A stretch of DNA of 64,000 bases, taken from the NCBI GenBank assembly GCA_022644775.1, contig JALCHN010000001.1:1-64000 (forward strand), given 5' to 3'. A program made the translations under genes and the position numbers. This document shows, piece by piece, positions 20,845 through 29,815 of the stretch (positions are counted from its first letter, which is position 1; every line of letters begins with the position of its first letter). The stretch comes from Eggerthellaceae bacterium. GTDB taxonomy: Bacteria > Actinomycetota > Coriobacteriia > Coriobacteriales > Eggerthellaceae. The notes beneath the pieces are model-generated. The model worked only from the letters and a program-made list of their open reading frames with translations. It searched no databases and was not told the origin of the DNA.

Positions 20845-21465
20845 TTACGCCATGCGGATGCGCACGGTGGCGTTCTTGCCGCCCGGCAGCGCACCCTTGA
20901 TCAGGATGAGGTTCTGCTCTTCGTCCACGCGAACCACTTCCAGGTTCTTCACCGTGACGGTGTCGACGCCCATGTGGCCCGGGAGACGCATGCCCTTGAA
21001 CACGCGGGAAGGCGTAGCGCACATGCCGACCGAACCCGGAGCGCGATGGAAGTGCGCACCGTGGCCGCCAGGGCCGCCCTGGAAGCCGTAGCGGCGCATA
21101 ACGCCCGCGAAGCCCTTGCCCTTGGACGTACCGGTGACGTCGACGAGCTTGGTGTCGGCGAAGTTGGCAACGGTGACCGTGTCGCCGGGCTTGTAGTCGG
21201 CGGCGTTGTCGACGCGCACCTCGCGGAGGTGGCGGACCGGCTCGACGCCCTGCTTGGCGAAGTGACCGGCCATGGGCTTGTTCACCTTAGCGGGCTTGAT
21301 CGCGCCGAAGCCCAGCTGCACGGCTTCGTAGCCGTCGGATTCAGCGGTCTTCACCTGGCAGATCGTGTTGGGCTCGGCCTGAACGACGGTCACGGGGACC
21401 ATGTTGTCGTTCTCGTCGAACACCTGGGTCATGCCCAGCTTGGTGCCGTAGATAGCGTTAATCAT
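20845..21465 (-). CDS. rplC: 50S ribosomal protein L3
   Basis: Large-subunit protein of 206 residues. MINAIYGTKLGMTQVFDEND and the signature GKGFAGVMRRYGFQGGPGGHGAHFHR are diagnostic. Normal position between rpsJ and rplD. Confidence 0.98.
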   Translation of the reverse strand: MINAIYGTKLGMTQVFDENDNMVPVTVVQAEPNTICQVKTAESDGYEAVQLGFGAIKPAKVNKPMAGHFAKQGVEPVRHLREVRVDNAADYKPGDTVTVANFADTKLVDVTGTSKGKGFAGVMRRYGFQGGPGGHGAHFHRAPGSVGMCATPSRVFKGMRLPGHMGVDTVTVKNLEVVRVDEEQNLILIKGALPGGKNATVRIRMA

Positions 21466-21478
21466 TCAATACCCTCCC

Positions 21479-21787
21479 CTAGAGCTTGATTTCGATGTCG
21501 ACGCCAGCGGGAAGGTCCAGACGCATCAGCGAATCGACCGTGTTGGGGGTCGGCTCGAGGATGTCGATCAGGCGCTTGTGCGTGCGCATTTCGAACTGTT
21601 CACGAGAGTCCTTGTCCACGTGCGGGCCCTTCACAACAGTGAACATGTTGCGTTCGGTCGGCAGGGGGATAGGACCGGAAACCTTGGCACCGGTCTTCTG
21701 GGCGGTGTCGACGATGAGCTTGGTGGACTGATCCACGATCTCATGGTCGTAGCCCTTCAGGCGGATGCGAATCTTTTGATTTGCCAC
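21479..21787 (-). CDS. rpsJ: 30S ribosomal protein S10
   Basis: Small-subunit protein of 102 residues that also forms part of the NusB-S10 antitermination complex. [20 protein letters not shown] and [20 protein letters not shown] are typical. It lies 47 bases after fusA with no tuf gene between, joining the str and S10 operons. Confidence 0.98.
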   Translation of the reverse strand: MANQKIRIRLKGYDHEIVDQSTKLIVDTAQKTGAKVSGPIPLPTERNMFTVVKGPHVDKDSREQFEMRTHKRLIDILEPTPNTVDSLMRLDLPAGVDIEIKL

Positions 21788-21834
21788 TTTTGTATTCCTC
21801 CGTATAGAAGCGTTGCGCTTACACCCGTGCGGGC

Positions 21835-23943
21835 TTAGGCGTTGCCGCCAGCCTTGCTGATGATTTCGTCTGCCACGTTCTTGGGCACCTGCTCGTACTC
21901 GTCGAACTGCATCGTGTACGAAGCACGGCCCTGCGTGCCGCTGCGAAGGTCGGTCGCGTAACCGAACATTTCGCTCAGAGGCACCTTGGCCTTGATGATC
22001 TTGGCGTTGCCACGGTCGCCCATGCCCTGGATCTGGCCACGGCGGCTCGACAGGTTGCCCATGACGTCGCCCATGTACTCTTCAGGCGTTTCGACTTCGA
22101 CGGACATGACGGGCTCGAGGATGACCGGAGCGGCCTTCTTGAGCGCGTTCTTGACGGCCATGGAGCCGGCGACCTTGAAGGCGGCTTCAGAGGAGTCGAC
22201 TTCGTGATAGGAGCCGTCGATGAGCTCGACGCGGACGTCGACGACCGGGTAGCCGGCCAGCACGCCGTTGTTGAGGGCTTCCTGGATGCCCTTGTCGACC
22301 GAGGGGATGTATTCCTTGGGAATAGCGCCGCCCACGATCTTGTTCTCGAACTCGTAGCCCTTGCCCGTTTCGTTCGGGTAGAGGTTGATGACGGCGTCGC
22401 CGTACTGGCCGCGGCCGCCGGACTGGCGGACGAACTTGCCCTGCACGTTTTCGGCCGGCTTCGTGGCGGTTTCGCGGTAGGCGACCTGGGGCTTGCCAAC
22501 GTTGGCATCGACCTTGAACTCGCGCAGCAGGCGGTCAACGATGATTTCCAGATGCAGCTCGCCCATGCCGGCGATGATGGTCTGGCCCGTTTCCTCGTTG
22601 GTGTGCACGCGGAAGGTCGGGTCCTCTTCGGCCAGCTTCTGCAGACCCACGCTCATCTTGTCCTGCTCGGCCTTGGTCTTAGGCTCGATGGCGACGTCGA
22701 TAACCGGGTCGGGGAATTCCATCGATTCGAGGACGATCGGATGATCGGGGTCGCACAGGGTATCGCCGGTGGTCGTGTTCTTCAGGCCCACGACGGCGAC
22801 GATGTCGCCGGCGGAGCACTTGTCGACGTCCTGGCGCTGGTTGGAGTTCATCTCGAGCAGACGGCCGATGCGCTCTTTCTTGTCCTTCGTGGCGTTCTGC
22901 ACGTAGGAGCCCGCTTCGAGCGTGCCGGAGTAGACGCGCAGGTAGGTGAGCTTGCCGACGAAGGGGTCGGTCATGATCTTGAAGGCCAGAGCGGCGAAGG
23001 GCGCCTTGGGATCGGAAGGACGGTTGTCCTCTTCGCCCGTTTCGGGGTTGGTGCCCTCGATAGGCGGCACGTCGACGGGGCTCGGCAGGTAGTCGACGAC
23101 GGCGTCGAGGAGTTCCTGCACGCCCTTGTTCTTGTAGGCGGAGCCCACGAACACGGGGTTGAGCTTGTTGGCGATAACGCCCTTGCGGATGGCGGCCTTG
23201 AGTTCGTCGACGGTGACTTCCTCGTCCATGAGGACCTTCTCCATCAGGTCGTCGTCGCAGTCAGCGGCGGCTTCCACGAGCTCGGTATGAAGCTTTTCGG
23301 CTTCGTCCTTGAACTCGGCGGGGATTTCGTCCATGGCTTCGGGGTAGGTCATGCCCTTGTCGTCGGCCTTGAAGTCCCAGGCGGTCATCGTCACGAGGTC
23401 GATGTTGCCCCAGAAGTTGTCCTCAGCGCCCATGGGCAGCTGAGCGGCAACGGCCTTGGCGCCCAGACGGTCGCGCATCGTGTCGATGGCGTGCATGAAG
23501 TCGGCGCCCACGCGGTCGTACTTGTTGATGAAGGCGATGCGGGGGACGTTGTAGCGCACGGCCTGGCGCCACACGGTTTCGGACTGCGGCTGCACGCCGG
23601 CGACGGCGTCGAAGACGGCCACAGCGCCGTCGAGCACGCGCAGGGAGCGCTCGACTTCAGCGGTGAAGTCGACGTGGCCCGGGGTGTCGATGATCTGAAT
23701 GCGGTACTGCTGACCGTCCTTGTCCCAGTAGCAGGTCGTGGCGGCGGAGGTGATCGTTACGCCGCGTTCCTGTTCCTGGACCATCCAGTCCATGGTGGCA
23801 GCGCCATCGTGGACCTCGCCGATCTTGTGCGTCTTGCCCGTGTAGTACAGGATGCGCTCGGTCGTGGTGGTCTTACCGGCGTCGATGTGAGCCATGATGC
23901 CGATATTGCGGGTATGGTCGAGACCAGCTTTCTTCGTAGCCAT
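21835..23943 (-). CDS. fusA: Elongation factor G
   Basis: GTPase of 702 residues that drives ribosomal translocation and, with RRF, recycling. The G domain has [28 protein letters not shown] and [11 protein letters not shown] (usually NKMD, a mild change), then domains II to V to the C-terminus. It lies 11 bases after rpsG. EF-Tu, normally next in the operon, is absent here. Confidence 0.98.
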   Translation of the reverse strand: MATKKAGLDHTRNIGIMAHIDAGKTTTTERILYYTGKTHKIGEVHDGAATMDWMVQEQERGVTITSAATTCYWDKDGQQYRIQIIDTPGHVDFTAEVERSLRVLDGAVAVFDAVAGVQPQSETVWRQAVRYNVPRIAFINKYDRVGADFMHAIDTMRDRLGAKAVAAQLPMGAEDNFWGNIDLVTMTAWDFKADDKGMTYPEAMDEIPAEFKDEAEKLHTELVEAAADCDDDLMEKVLMDEEVTVDELKAAIRKGVIANKLNPVFVGSAYKNKGVQELLDAVVDYLPSPVDVPPIEGTNPETGEEDNRPSDPKAPFAALAFKIMTDPFVGKLTYLRVYSGTLEAGSYVQNATKDKKERIGRLLEMNSNQRQDVDKCSAGDIVAVVGLKNTTTGDTLCDPDHPIVLESMEFPDPVIDVAIEPKTKAEQDKMSVGLQKLAEEDPTFRVHTNEETGQTIIAGMGELHLEIIVDRLLREFKVDANVGKPQVAYRETATKPAENVQGKFVRQSGGRGQYGDAVINLYPNETGKGYEFENKIVGGAIPKEYIPSVDKGIQEALNNGVLAGYPVVDVRVELIDGSYHEVDSSEAAFKVAGSMAVKNALKKAAPVILEPVMSVEVETPEEYMGDVMGNLSSRRGQIQGMGDRGNAKIIKAKVPLSEMFGYATDLRSGTQGRASYTMQFDEYEQVPKNVADEIISKAGGNA

Positions 23944-23954
23944 TCTAGAGCCCC

Positions 23955-24425
23955 TTAGAATCGGTAGTGCGAGAACGCACGGTTGGATTCAGCCATCTTG
24001 TACAGGTCTTCGCGACGCTTCACGGACGCGCCCTGGTTTTCGGCGGCATCCATGATTTCGGCGGCGAGGCGCTGCTTCATCGTGTGCTCTTTGCGGGAAC
24101 GGGAGAAGTCGACGATCCAGCGGATGGCCAGCGTGGTGGCACGGCGGGAGTTGACCTCCATCGGCACCTGGTAGGTGGCGCCGCCGACACGCTTCGGCTT
24201 GACTTCGAGGGTCGGGCGGACGTTGTCCATGGCCTTCTTGAAGACGGCCAGGGGATCGTCGCCGGTCTTTTCGGCCACGATGTCGAACGCACCGTAGACG
24301 ATGCCCTCGGCGGTGGACTTCTTACCGTCCAGGAGCACCTTGTTGATCAGCTGGGTGACCAGTCGGTTGTTATACACTGCATCCGCCTGTACTTCACGGC
24401 GGCTTGCTGCTGCACGACGCGGCAT
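23955..24425 (-). CDS. rpsG: 30S ribosomal protein S7
   Basis: Primary 16S-rRNA-binding protein of 156 residues that organises the head of the 30S subunit. [38 protein letters not shown]-type segment ([19 protein letters not shown]) and [12 protein letters not shown] identify it. It follows rpsL by 39 bases. Confidence 0.98.
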   Translation of the reverse strand: MPRRAAASRREVQADAVYNNRLVTQLINKVLLDGKKSTAEGIVYGAFDIVAEKTGDDPLAVFKKAMDNVRPTLEVKPKRVGGATYQVPMEVNSRRATTLAIRWIVDFSRSRKEHTMKQRLAAEIMDAAENQGASVKRREDLYKMAESNRAFSHYRF

Positions 24426-24464
24426 GTAACTTCCTTTCGTTAACTAATTACTAAACGGAGGTGC

Positions 24465-24839
24465 TTATTTCTTCGGCTTCTTCGCGCCGTAACGGCTGCG
24501 CGCCTGCATACGGCCGTCGACCGCAGCGCAGTCGAGCGCCGCGCGGATGACCTTGTAACGCACACCGGGGAGGTCCTTCACACGACCGCCGCGGATGAGC
24601 ACCATGGAGTGCTCCTGAAGGTTGTGGCCTTCGCCGGGGATGTAGCAGGTGACTTCCATGCCGTTCACCAGACGGACACGGGCGACCTTGCGCAGTGCCG
24701 AGTTAGGTTTCTTAGGCGTCGTGGTGAACACGCGCGTGCACACGCCGCGCTTCTGAGGATTGCCCTGCAGCGCAGGGGTCTTCTTCTTTGCTTCCTGGTC
24801 GTGGCGGCCCTTGCGGACCAGCTGGTTGATAGTAGGCAA
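24465..24839 (-). CDS. rpsL: 30S ribosomal protein S12
   Basis: Decoding-centre protein of 124 residues and the classical streptomycin-resistance locus. [31 protein letters not shown] and [20 protein letters not shown] are diagnostic, and the lysines linked to streptomycin sensitivity look wild type. First gene of the str/S10 transcript, preceded by GGAGTGAG and by two candidate promoters and a hairpin. Confidence 0.98.
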   Translation of the reverse strand: MPTINQLVRKGRHDQEAKKKTPALQGNPQKRGVCTRVFTTTPKKPNSALRKVARVRLVNGMEVTCYIPGEGHNLQEHSMVLIRGGRVKDLPGVRYKVIRAALDCAAVDGRMQARSRYGAKKPKK

Positions 24840-24932
24840 ATCTCACTCCTTTTGTTTCGAGACTCGCGCGCGAGGCCCGCGCGCGACGTCGTTGCCTTTC
24901 ATGTTCGAGTGCGTTCAGCTGTTACGCACACG

Positions 24933-24955
24933 AAAAGACACCCCCAGCGGGGGTG
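24933..24955 (-). terminator. Terminator-like hairpin in the rpsL leader
   Basis: Perfect 7 bp stem CACCCCC / GGGGGTG with a 3-base loop, then TCTTTTCG on the minus strand. It lies almost at the predicted start point of the proximal promoter. It may cap and stabilise that mRNA, or stop transcripts that start at the distal promoter. Confidence 0.5.
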
Positions 24956-24964
24956 CGTTTGGGT

Positions 24965-24993
24965 ACTTTATCAGCCGCCCTAGGGCCTGTCAA
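24965..24993 (-). promoter_or_regulatory. Proximal promoter of rpsL (P2)
   Basis: Perfect -35 TTGACA (24988-24993) with TAAAGT (24965-24970) exactly 17 bp downstream on the minus strand. Predicted start near 24958, leader about 118 bases. Confidence 0.75.
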
Positions 24994-24996
24994 ACG

Positions 24997-25022
24997 CCAC
25001 GCATCCGGGCGTATCCATACCC
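24997..25022 (-). promoter_or_regulatory. Shared leader element, copy 2 (upstream of rpsL)
   Basis: Minus strand: GGGTATGGATACGCCCGGAT then GCGTGG, matching copy 1 in the rplB leader. It lies about 25 bases downstream of a TATAAC box (P1) and ends three bases before the TTGACA of P2. It could act as RNA in the P1 transcript or as a DNA site just upstream of P2. Confidence 0.6.
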
Positions 25023-25047
25023 ATAGCTCACCGTTTTACCAGGTCAG

Positions 25048-25053
25048 GTTATA
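25048..25053 (-). promoter_or_regulatory. Candidate distal promoter -10 of rpsL (P1)
   Basis: TATAAC on the minus strand, with a weak TGTAGA at 17 bp. The same bases read TATACT on the plus strand (25050-25055), which could serve the divergent serine dehydratase gene. Confidence 0.4.
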
Positions 25054-25203
25054 CTCCCTACCCGTGCGTATCTACACGGGCGTACCCGTGCACAGAATCT
25101 TCATGGACAAATGGCCCCCGATGTGTTTTACCGCTAGTCTCAGCGAGGGCGCGCCCGCGCGTGCGCTAGCATGGGAGTGTCCGCGAGCGGAGAGGAGCAG
25201 CAC

Positions 25204-26850
25204 ATGAAACTACAGCGCATCGCCGACATCATCGGCCCGATCATGGTGGGCCCGTCGAGCAGCCACACCGCAGGCGCCCTGAGGATTGCCTCTATGGCCC
25301 GCAGGCTTTCGGCCGGCACGCCCGCGCGCGTCGAGTTCAAGCTCTACGGTTCCTTCGCCCACACCTACCACGGCCACGGCACCGACCGGGCGCTCGTGGG
25401 CGGCATCTTGGGGATGGCCGCCGACGATCTGCGCATCCGCACCTCCTTCGAGCTCGCCCGCGAGGCCGGCATCGACGTCGCGATCACGCCCCTGCCCGAC
25501 GCCCCCTACGACCATCCCAACACCGTCGACGTCCTCATGACCGACGCCGACGGCACGACGGTCGCCGTGCGCGGCGTGAGCATCGGCGGCGGGGCTGCCG
25601 TCCTCACCCAGATCAACGGAGTCGACGTCTACATCACCGGCGAGAGCGCGAGCGTGATCGTGCGCCATCGCGACACCGTGGGCGTGCTCGCCCACATCAC
25701 CCAAAGCGTGAGCCTGTTCGGCGGCAATATCGCGACGCTCAAGTCCTATCGCGAAAAGCACGGCGGAACCGCCTACACGGTCCTCGAACTCGACAGCATG
25801 CTCTCCGACGTGGCCCGCGAGGCCATGCTCGTGCACCCGCACATCCTCGACGTGCGCGCCATCCCCGCCGACGGCCCCGCCGAAGAGGTGTCCGAACCCG
25901 ACGAGGACGCAGAGCACGAGCTCGAGACCCTCGACTTCATGACCGGGCAGGCCCTGCTCGCCTACTGCGACGAGCACGCGGTCTCGATTGCAGACGCCTT
26001 CCGCGCCCGCGAGGACGCGATCGGCCGGGCGCAGGGCAAGCCCTTCGACCTCGACGCCTACCTGGCCCGCGTCTTCGACGTCATGAAGGCCTCCGCCACC
26101 GAGCCGGTAGAGGCCCCCGTGAAGACCATGGGCGGGCTCATCGGCGGCGAGTCCTACGCGATCGCCCAGCTCGAGCGCGAGGGGCGCGGCGTGGCCACCG
26201 GTCAGATGGCCACGGTTACCCGTTACGCCATGGCCGTGCTCGAAACCAACGCCGCAATGGGCCGCATCGTCGCCGCGCCCACGGCCGGCTCTTCGGGCGT
26301 GCTGCCCGCCGTCCTGCTCACCTTGGCCGAAGAGGGCGCCTACAGCGAAGAGCAGATCGCCGACGCGCTCGTGTGCGCCGCCGCCGTGGGCTGCCTGATC
26401 ACGCGCAACGCCACGGTCGCCGGCGCCGAAGGCGGATGCCAGGCCGAGATAGGCGCCGCTGCCGCCATGGCCGCGGCCGCCGCCGTCCAGCTCGCCGGCG
26501 GCACGCCCGCCCAGTGCCTGGCTGCCGCGAGCAACGCGATCGCCAACATGCTCGGGCTCGTCTGCGACCCGATCGCCGGACTCGTCGAAGTGCCCTGCCA
26601 GAAGCGCAACGCCTCGGGCGCGGCCTGCGCCCTCGTGTCGGCGCAAATCGCGCTGGCGGGCATCGAGAACCTTGTGAACTTCGACGAATCGGTCGACGCC
26701 CTCTATCGCGTGGGACGGGCCCTGCCCTTCGAGCTGCGCGAGAGCGCCTTGGGCGGCCTGGCCGCCGAGCCTTCGGCCTGCAAGTGGTGCGAGAGCTTCA
26801 TGTGCGCCTCCCACGCCGACGACATCGCCAGCGCCCTTACGACAGAATAG
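25204..26850 (+). CDS. sdaA: L-serine dehydratase, iron-sulfur type, fused beta-alpha single chain
   Basis: Cytoplasmic enzyme that deaminates L-serine to pyruvate and ammonia, feeding PFOR in an anaerobe. The 548-residue product fuses both subunits: beta part with IADIIGPIMVGPSSSHTAGA (1-150), an ACT regulatory domain near 155-205 (VGVLAHITQSVSLFGGNIAT), a linker of about 60 residues, then the catalytic alpha part with GRIVAAPTAGSSGVLPAVLL and the cysteines in AEGGCQAEIG and CDPIAGLVEVPCQK that should hold the 4Fe-4S cluster. Start at 25204 after GAGAGGAG. The rpsL promoters lie in the 364-base divergent region. The permease gene follows after 12 bases. Confidence 0.95.
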   Translation: MKLQRIADIIGPIMVGPSSSHTAGALRIASMARRLSAGTPARVEFKLYGSFAHTYHGHGTDRALVGGILGMAADDLRIRTSFELAREAGIDVAITPLPDAPYDHPNTVDVLMTDADGTTVAVRGVSIGGGAAVLTQINGVDVYITGESASVIVRHRDTVGVLAHITQSVSLFGGNIATLKSYREKHGGTAYTVLELDSMLSDVAREAMLVHPHILDVRAIPADGPAEEVSEPDEDAEHELETLDFMTGQALLAYCDEHAVSIADAFRAREDAIGRAQGKPFDLDAYLARVFDVMKASATEPVEAPVKTMGGLIGGESYAIAQLEREGRGVATGQMATVTRYAMAVLETNAAMGRIVAAPTAGSSGVLPAVLLTLAEEGAYSEEQIADALVCAAAVGCLITRNATVAGAEGGCQAEIGAAAAMAAAAAVQLAGGTPAQCLAAASNAIANMLGLVCDPIAGLVEVPCQKRNASGAACALVSAQIALAGIENLVNFDESVDALYRVGRALPFELRESALGGLAAEPSACKWCESFMCASHADDIASALTTE

Positions 26851-26862
26851 GAACGAATCCCC

Positions 26863-28026
26863 ATGCCCCAGAAGACGACCCCCGCCGCAAGCGCCCCGGC
26901 GCCCCAGCAGGTTACACAGCCCCGGGTGCCTTCCGCCCGCAAGACCGCCCTGCTCGACATCGGCTTCGCCATCTCGATAGCCATTACCGTGGCGGCGCTT
27001 GTAGTCTTCTGCATCTATTTCTCGTGGGACTTCGACAAAGAGAGCACGCTCACCCATGTGCTGGGCATCCTCTACATCGTCCTACTGGCCGCCGACGCGA
27101 CCGGCTGCATGACGATGGTGGTCTTTGACTTCGAGACGCACATGAAGCAGGCCCGCGTGGTGGCCCGCGCGACGATGGTCGCCCTGCTCGCCACCGCCGT
27201 GGTGGGCCTTATGATCAAGGGCGTCGATCTGGTCAACCTCGTCTTCCTCTTCCAGTTCGTCTGCCTGATCGCCTTCCAAACCGCAACCGACGCCTCGATT
27301 GCCCGCAACCGCACCTTCACCGCCCCCTGGCACGTGAGCAGCGACCCCACGCGCACCGACTACATCCCGCTCAACTTCTTCAACCTCTTCTGGGTCTTTT
27401 TGATCGCCTCGGTCTTGGGTCTCATCGTCGAGGAGGTCTACTTCGCCCTCGTCTTCGACGCCTGCCCCGACCGCGCGGGGCTTCTATGGGGCCCCTTCTC
27501 CCCCATTTACGGCTTCGGGGCCGTGCTCATGACTGTGGCGCTCAACCGCTACTGGAACCGCAACATCTTCCTTATCTTCGGCGTGTCGGGGCTGATCGGA
27601 GCGGCCTTCGAATTCGCCGTGAGCTGGTTCATGGAAACGGCCTTCGGCATCATCGCCTGGGACTATTCGGGCACCTTCCTCAACATCCAGGGGCGCACCA
27701 ACTTCGCCTTCTTCTGCGCCTGGGGCTTTTTGGGCCTCATGTGGGTGAAGATTTTCCTGCCGAGCGTCCTGCGCCTCGTCGACGCGATTCCCATCCGCTG
27801 GCGGATCGCCCTCACGTCGATCTTCGCCGTCTTTATGATCGCTGACGGACTCATGACGCTCATCACCGTCGACTGCTGGTACCAGCGCGAAGCGGGCCAG
27901 GCGCCCCAAACCACGATCGAGCAGTTCTGCGCCAACCACTTCGACGACGATTTCATGGCCCAGCGCTTCCAATCTATGGACATGAACCCTTCGCGTGCCC
28001 AGCGCGTCGAGGACCCGCGTCCCTGA
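26863..28026 (+). CDS. Putative ABC-transporter permease, CmpB-type (PF06541-like) membrane protein
   Basis: A 387-residue membrane protein. After a polar N-terminus of about 30 residues there are several helices (for example LLDIGFAISIAITVAALVVF), and the C-terminal half matches the ABC_trans_CmpB type: LLWGPFSPIYGFGAVLMTVA, ALNRYWNRN, FEFAVSWFMETAFGIIAWDY and GRTNFAFFCAWGFLGL. Despite the family name no ATPase partner lies nearby and the function of the family is not established. It starts 12 bases after the serine dehydratase gene with AGGAA before it, so the two form an operon; a role in serine or pyruvate metabolism would be a guess. It ends in TGA, rare here. Confidence 0.75.
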   Translation: MPQKTTPAASAPAPQQVTQPRVPSARKTALLDIGFAISIAITVAALVVFCIYFSWDFDKESTLTHVLGILYIVLLAADATGCMTMVVFDFETHMKQARVVARATMVALLATAVVGLMIKGVDLVNLVFLFQFVCLIAFQTATDASIARNRTFTAPWHVSSDPTRTDYIPLNFFNLFWVFLIASVLGLIVEEVYFALVFDACPDRAGLLWGPFSPIYGFGAVLMTVALNRYWNRNIFLIFGVSGLIGAAFEFAVSWFMETAFGIIAWDYSGTFLNIQGRTNFAFFCAWGFLGLMWVKIFLPSVLRLVDAIPIRWRIALTSIFAVFMIADGLMTLITVDCWYQREAGQAPQTTIEQFCANHFDDDFMAQRFQSMDMNPSRAQRVEDPRP

Positions 28027-28065
28027 TACCTGGCATTTCTGCAGGTCGGCGCCCACCAACAGTAC

Positions 28066-28071
28066 TACAAT
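28066..28071 (+). promoter_or_regulatory. Candidate -10 box of the universal stress protein gene
   Basis: TACAAT about 36 bases before the start codon, in an 80-base gap. No clear -35. Confidence 0.35.
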
Positions 28072-28106
28072 GGCCATAGCATAAGGACTCATGAAAGAGG
28101 TGGACC

Positions 28107-28544
28107 ATGTCTACTGAATACCATCGCATCTTCGTTGCGCTCGACGGAACGGAAGCCCAGAAGGACGTTGCCCGCAAGGCGGTCGCCATCGCCTCCGACA
28201 ACCATGCGGCGCTGCGCTTCGGCCATGTAGTCGATGCCGTGCCCGCCGAGGCGAGCGCCGTCGATTTCGAAGAGCTCTGCAACACGGCCAAGGAAGACGT
28301 GACCTCCCAGATCGCCGACCTGCTGAAGATCGCCGAAGACGACCCCAACATCCCCAGCGTCGACGTCGCCGTGGAAGCCGGTTCGATCAACGACACGCTC
28401 GACAACCTGCTCATCGCCCCCTTCGACCCCGACCTGGTCGTGTGCGGCGCTCGCGGGCTTTCGAACATCAAGTACGCATTCGTCGGCAGCGTGAGCACGC
28501 ATCTGATCCGCACCCAGGAATGCGACGTGCTCGTCGTGAAGTAG
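28107..28544 (+). CDS. Universal stress protein, UspA family
   Basis: Cytoplasmic protein of 145 residues with the Usp fold: first strand YHRIFVALDGTEAQKDVARK, then CGARGLSNIKYAFVGSVSTH and a last strand CDVLVVK. The ATP-binding pattern G-2x-G-9x-G(S/T) is only partly matched (GARGLSNIKYAFVGS), so nucleotide binding is uncertain. Ribosome site AAAGAGGTGG. A symmetrical terminator follows. Confidence 0.9.
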   Translation: MSTEYHRIFVALDGTEAQKDVARKAVAIASDNHAALRFGHVVDAVPAEASAVDFEELCNTAKEDVTSQIADLLKIAEDDPNIPSVDVAVEAGSINDTLDNLLIAPFDPDLVVCGARGLSNIKYAFVGSVSTHLIRTQECDVLVVK

Positions 28545-28565
28545 GCGCAGCTCACCGCACGAATG

Positions 28566-28603
28566 AAAAGGGGGCCTGCATCCGCGGATGCAGGCCCCCT
28601 TTT
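28566..28603. terminator. Bidirectional terminator between usp and the acidic-repeat gene
   Basis: Perfect 18 bp inverted repeat AAAAGGGGGCCTGCATCC / GGATGCAGGCCCCCTTTT with a 2-base loop. A-run and T-run flank it, so it can stop transcription from both convergent genes. Confidence 0.9.
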
Positions 28604-28645
28604 AGATGGCAGGCGTTGAAGCCGACAGCGAACGGGGGTCGGGCG

Positions 28646-29269
28646 CTACTTGCCCCAGTTCTTGAAATCGAACATGTCCTGCAGGTCGTCGACGACGCTC
28701 TTGAGCTCGCGAGCCGTTTCGGCGCCTTCCTTGACGATTTGGTTGAGGTCGTCGGTGGTGCGCTGGACGCGGTCGTAGGTCTTCTTGCCCTCGCTGGGCG
28801 CTTCCTCTTCGACGACGGTGAGCTCGGCGCGCTCCTCTTCGGTAAGGGAGTCCCAGTCGACGGGGTTGCCGTCCTCGTCGACGTAGACCACGTCGTCTTC
28901 GCCGGGCAGCGGGTTGCCGTCCTCGTCGACCGGGTTGCCGTCCTCGTCGACCGGGTTGCCGTCCTCGTCGACGTAGACGACCTCGACGTCCTCGTCCTCT
29001 TCGGCACCCTCGGCCTCTGCTTCCCCCGCAGCGGCCGCCTCCGCGCCTTCCGAATCGTTCTCGCCCTCTGCGCCGGCGGAATCCACATCCGCGGCTTCGG
29101 GGGCCTGCTCATCCTCTTCGACGACCGGGTTGCCGTCCTCGTCGACGTAGACGACCTCGACGTCCTCGTCCTCGGACGCATCGAAGACGACGACTTCTTC
29201 GTTCGGGGAAGCCGCAGCCGCCTTCACGCTCTTCGCCTTGGCCTTCGATTTCCTCTTAATCAAGCGCAT
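28646..29269 (-). CDS. Acidic repeat protein of unknown function, downstream of smpB
   Basis: A 207-residue protein I do not recognise. It has a basic N-terminus (MRLIKRKSKAKAKSVKAAAA), a long acidic middle made of copies of VYVDEDGNPV and tandem DEDGNPV heptads, an Ala/Glu-rich spacer, and a C-terminal helix-like part (RTTDDLNQIVKEGAETAREL). No signal peptide or membrane segment. It is 11 bases behind smpB with AGGAAGGGG as ribosome site, so it is translated from the same mRNA. The repeats are also near-perfect at DNA level and could vary in number between strains. Confidence 0.75.
   Translation of the reverse strand: MRLIKRKSKAKAKSVKAAAASPNEEVVVFDASEDEDVEVVYVDEDGNPVVEEDEQAPEAADVDSAGAEGENDSEGAEAAAAGEAEAEGAEEDEDVEVVYVDEDGNPVDEDGNPVDEDGNPLPGEDDVVYVDEDGNPVDWDSLTEEERAELTVVEEEAPSEGKKTYDRVQRTTDDLNQIVKEGAETARELKSVVDDLQDMFDFKNWGK
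28863..28973 (-). repeat. 21 bp tandem repeats inside the acidic-repeat gene
   Basis: The unit GGGTTGCCGTCCTCGTCGAC with one joining base occurs three times in direct tandem (28911-28973) and once more at 28863. A fifth copy at about 29126 is part of a near-identical stretch of about 47 bp shared with 28953-29000. Typical of slippage or unequal crossing-over. Confidence 0.8.
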
Positions 29270-29280
29270 GGCGCCCCTTC

Positions 29281-29748
29281 CTATCGCGTGCGTTCCTTCA
29301 GCGACCGCTCGATTTCGCGCTTCGCATCGCGGGCGCGCAGGTCCTGCCGCTTATCGTAGAGCTTCTTGCCCTTGCAGACGGCCAGCTCGACCTTCACCAG
29401 ATTGTTCTTCGCGAAATACATCTTGAGCGGTACGAGCGACATGCCGCGCTCCCGCGTCTGCTCGGAGAGCATGCGAATCTCCTTGCGGTGAAGGAGGAGC
29501 TTACGGTTGCGGTCGGGGTCGGGGTTGCTCAAGTTGCCGTGGCTGTAGGGGTGAATGTGAAGGTTGACGAGCCACACCTCGCCCTTTTTGATGATTGCGA
29601 AGCAGTCGGTGAGCTGGCAGTTGCTCTCGCGCAAGCTGCAGACCTCCGTGCCGGTGAGCGCGATGCCCGCTTCGAGCGTGCGCAGGACCTCGTAGTCGTG
29701 GAAGGCCTTTCTGTTCTTCGCTATGAGTTTTTCCTCACGATGGGCCAT
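29281..29748 (-). CDS. smpB: SsrA-binding protein (trans-translation)
   Basis: Partner of tmRNA in rescuing stalled ribosomes; 155 residues. RKAFHDYEVLRTLEAGIALTG, VCSLRESNCQLTDCFAIIKK, HIHPYSHGN, RKLLLHRKEI and the basic C-terminal KLYDKRQDLRARDAKREIER are the family marks. It lies behind rnr, a common pairing since RNase R degrades tagged mRNAs. No tmRNA gene was recognised in this window. Confidence 0.97.
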   Translation of the reverse strand: MAHREEKLIAKNRKAFHDYEVLRTLEAGIALTGTEVCSLRESNCQLTDCFAIIKKGEVWLVNLHIHPYSHGNLSNPDPDRNRKLLLHRKEIRMLSEQTRERGMSLVPLKMYFAKNNLVKVELAVCKGKKLYDKRQDLRARDAKREIERSLKERTR

Positions 29749-29787
29749 ACCCGTATGCCTGAACCTTTCGATTGTCGAATGGACGCC

Positions 29788-29793
29788 ATTATA
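29788..29793 (-). promoter_or_regulatory. Candidate -10 box of smpB
   Basis: Perfect TATAAT on the minus strand in the 67-base rnr-smpB gap. No clear -35 at 17 bp. It would let smpB and the acidic-repeat gene be made apart from rnr. Confidence 0.45.
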
Positions 29794-29815
29794 CCCAAAC
29801 GGACGCGGGGCGCGC

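Noticed and set aside
25058-25092. TACCCGTGC direct repeats and a CCCGTG/CACGGG hairpin in the rpsL-sdaA region
   Set aside because: Short GC-rich repeats upstream of all predicted transcripts; could be chance.
28604-29815. tmRNA gene near smpB
   Set aside because: No tRNA-Ala-like ends or tag-coding stretch were seen in the gaps around smpB.
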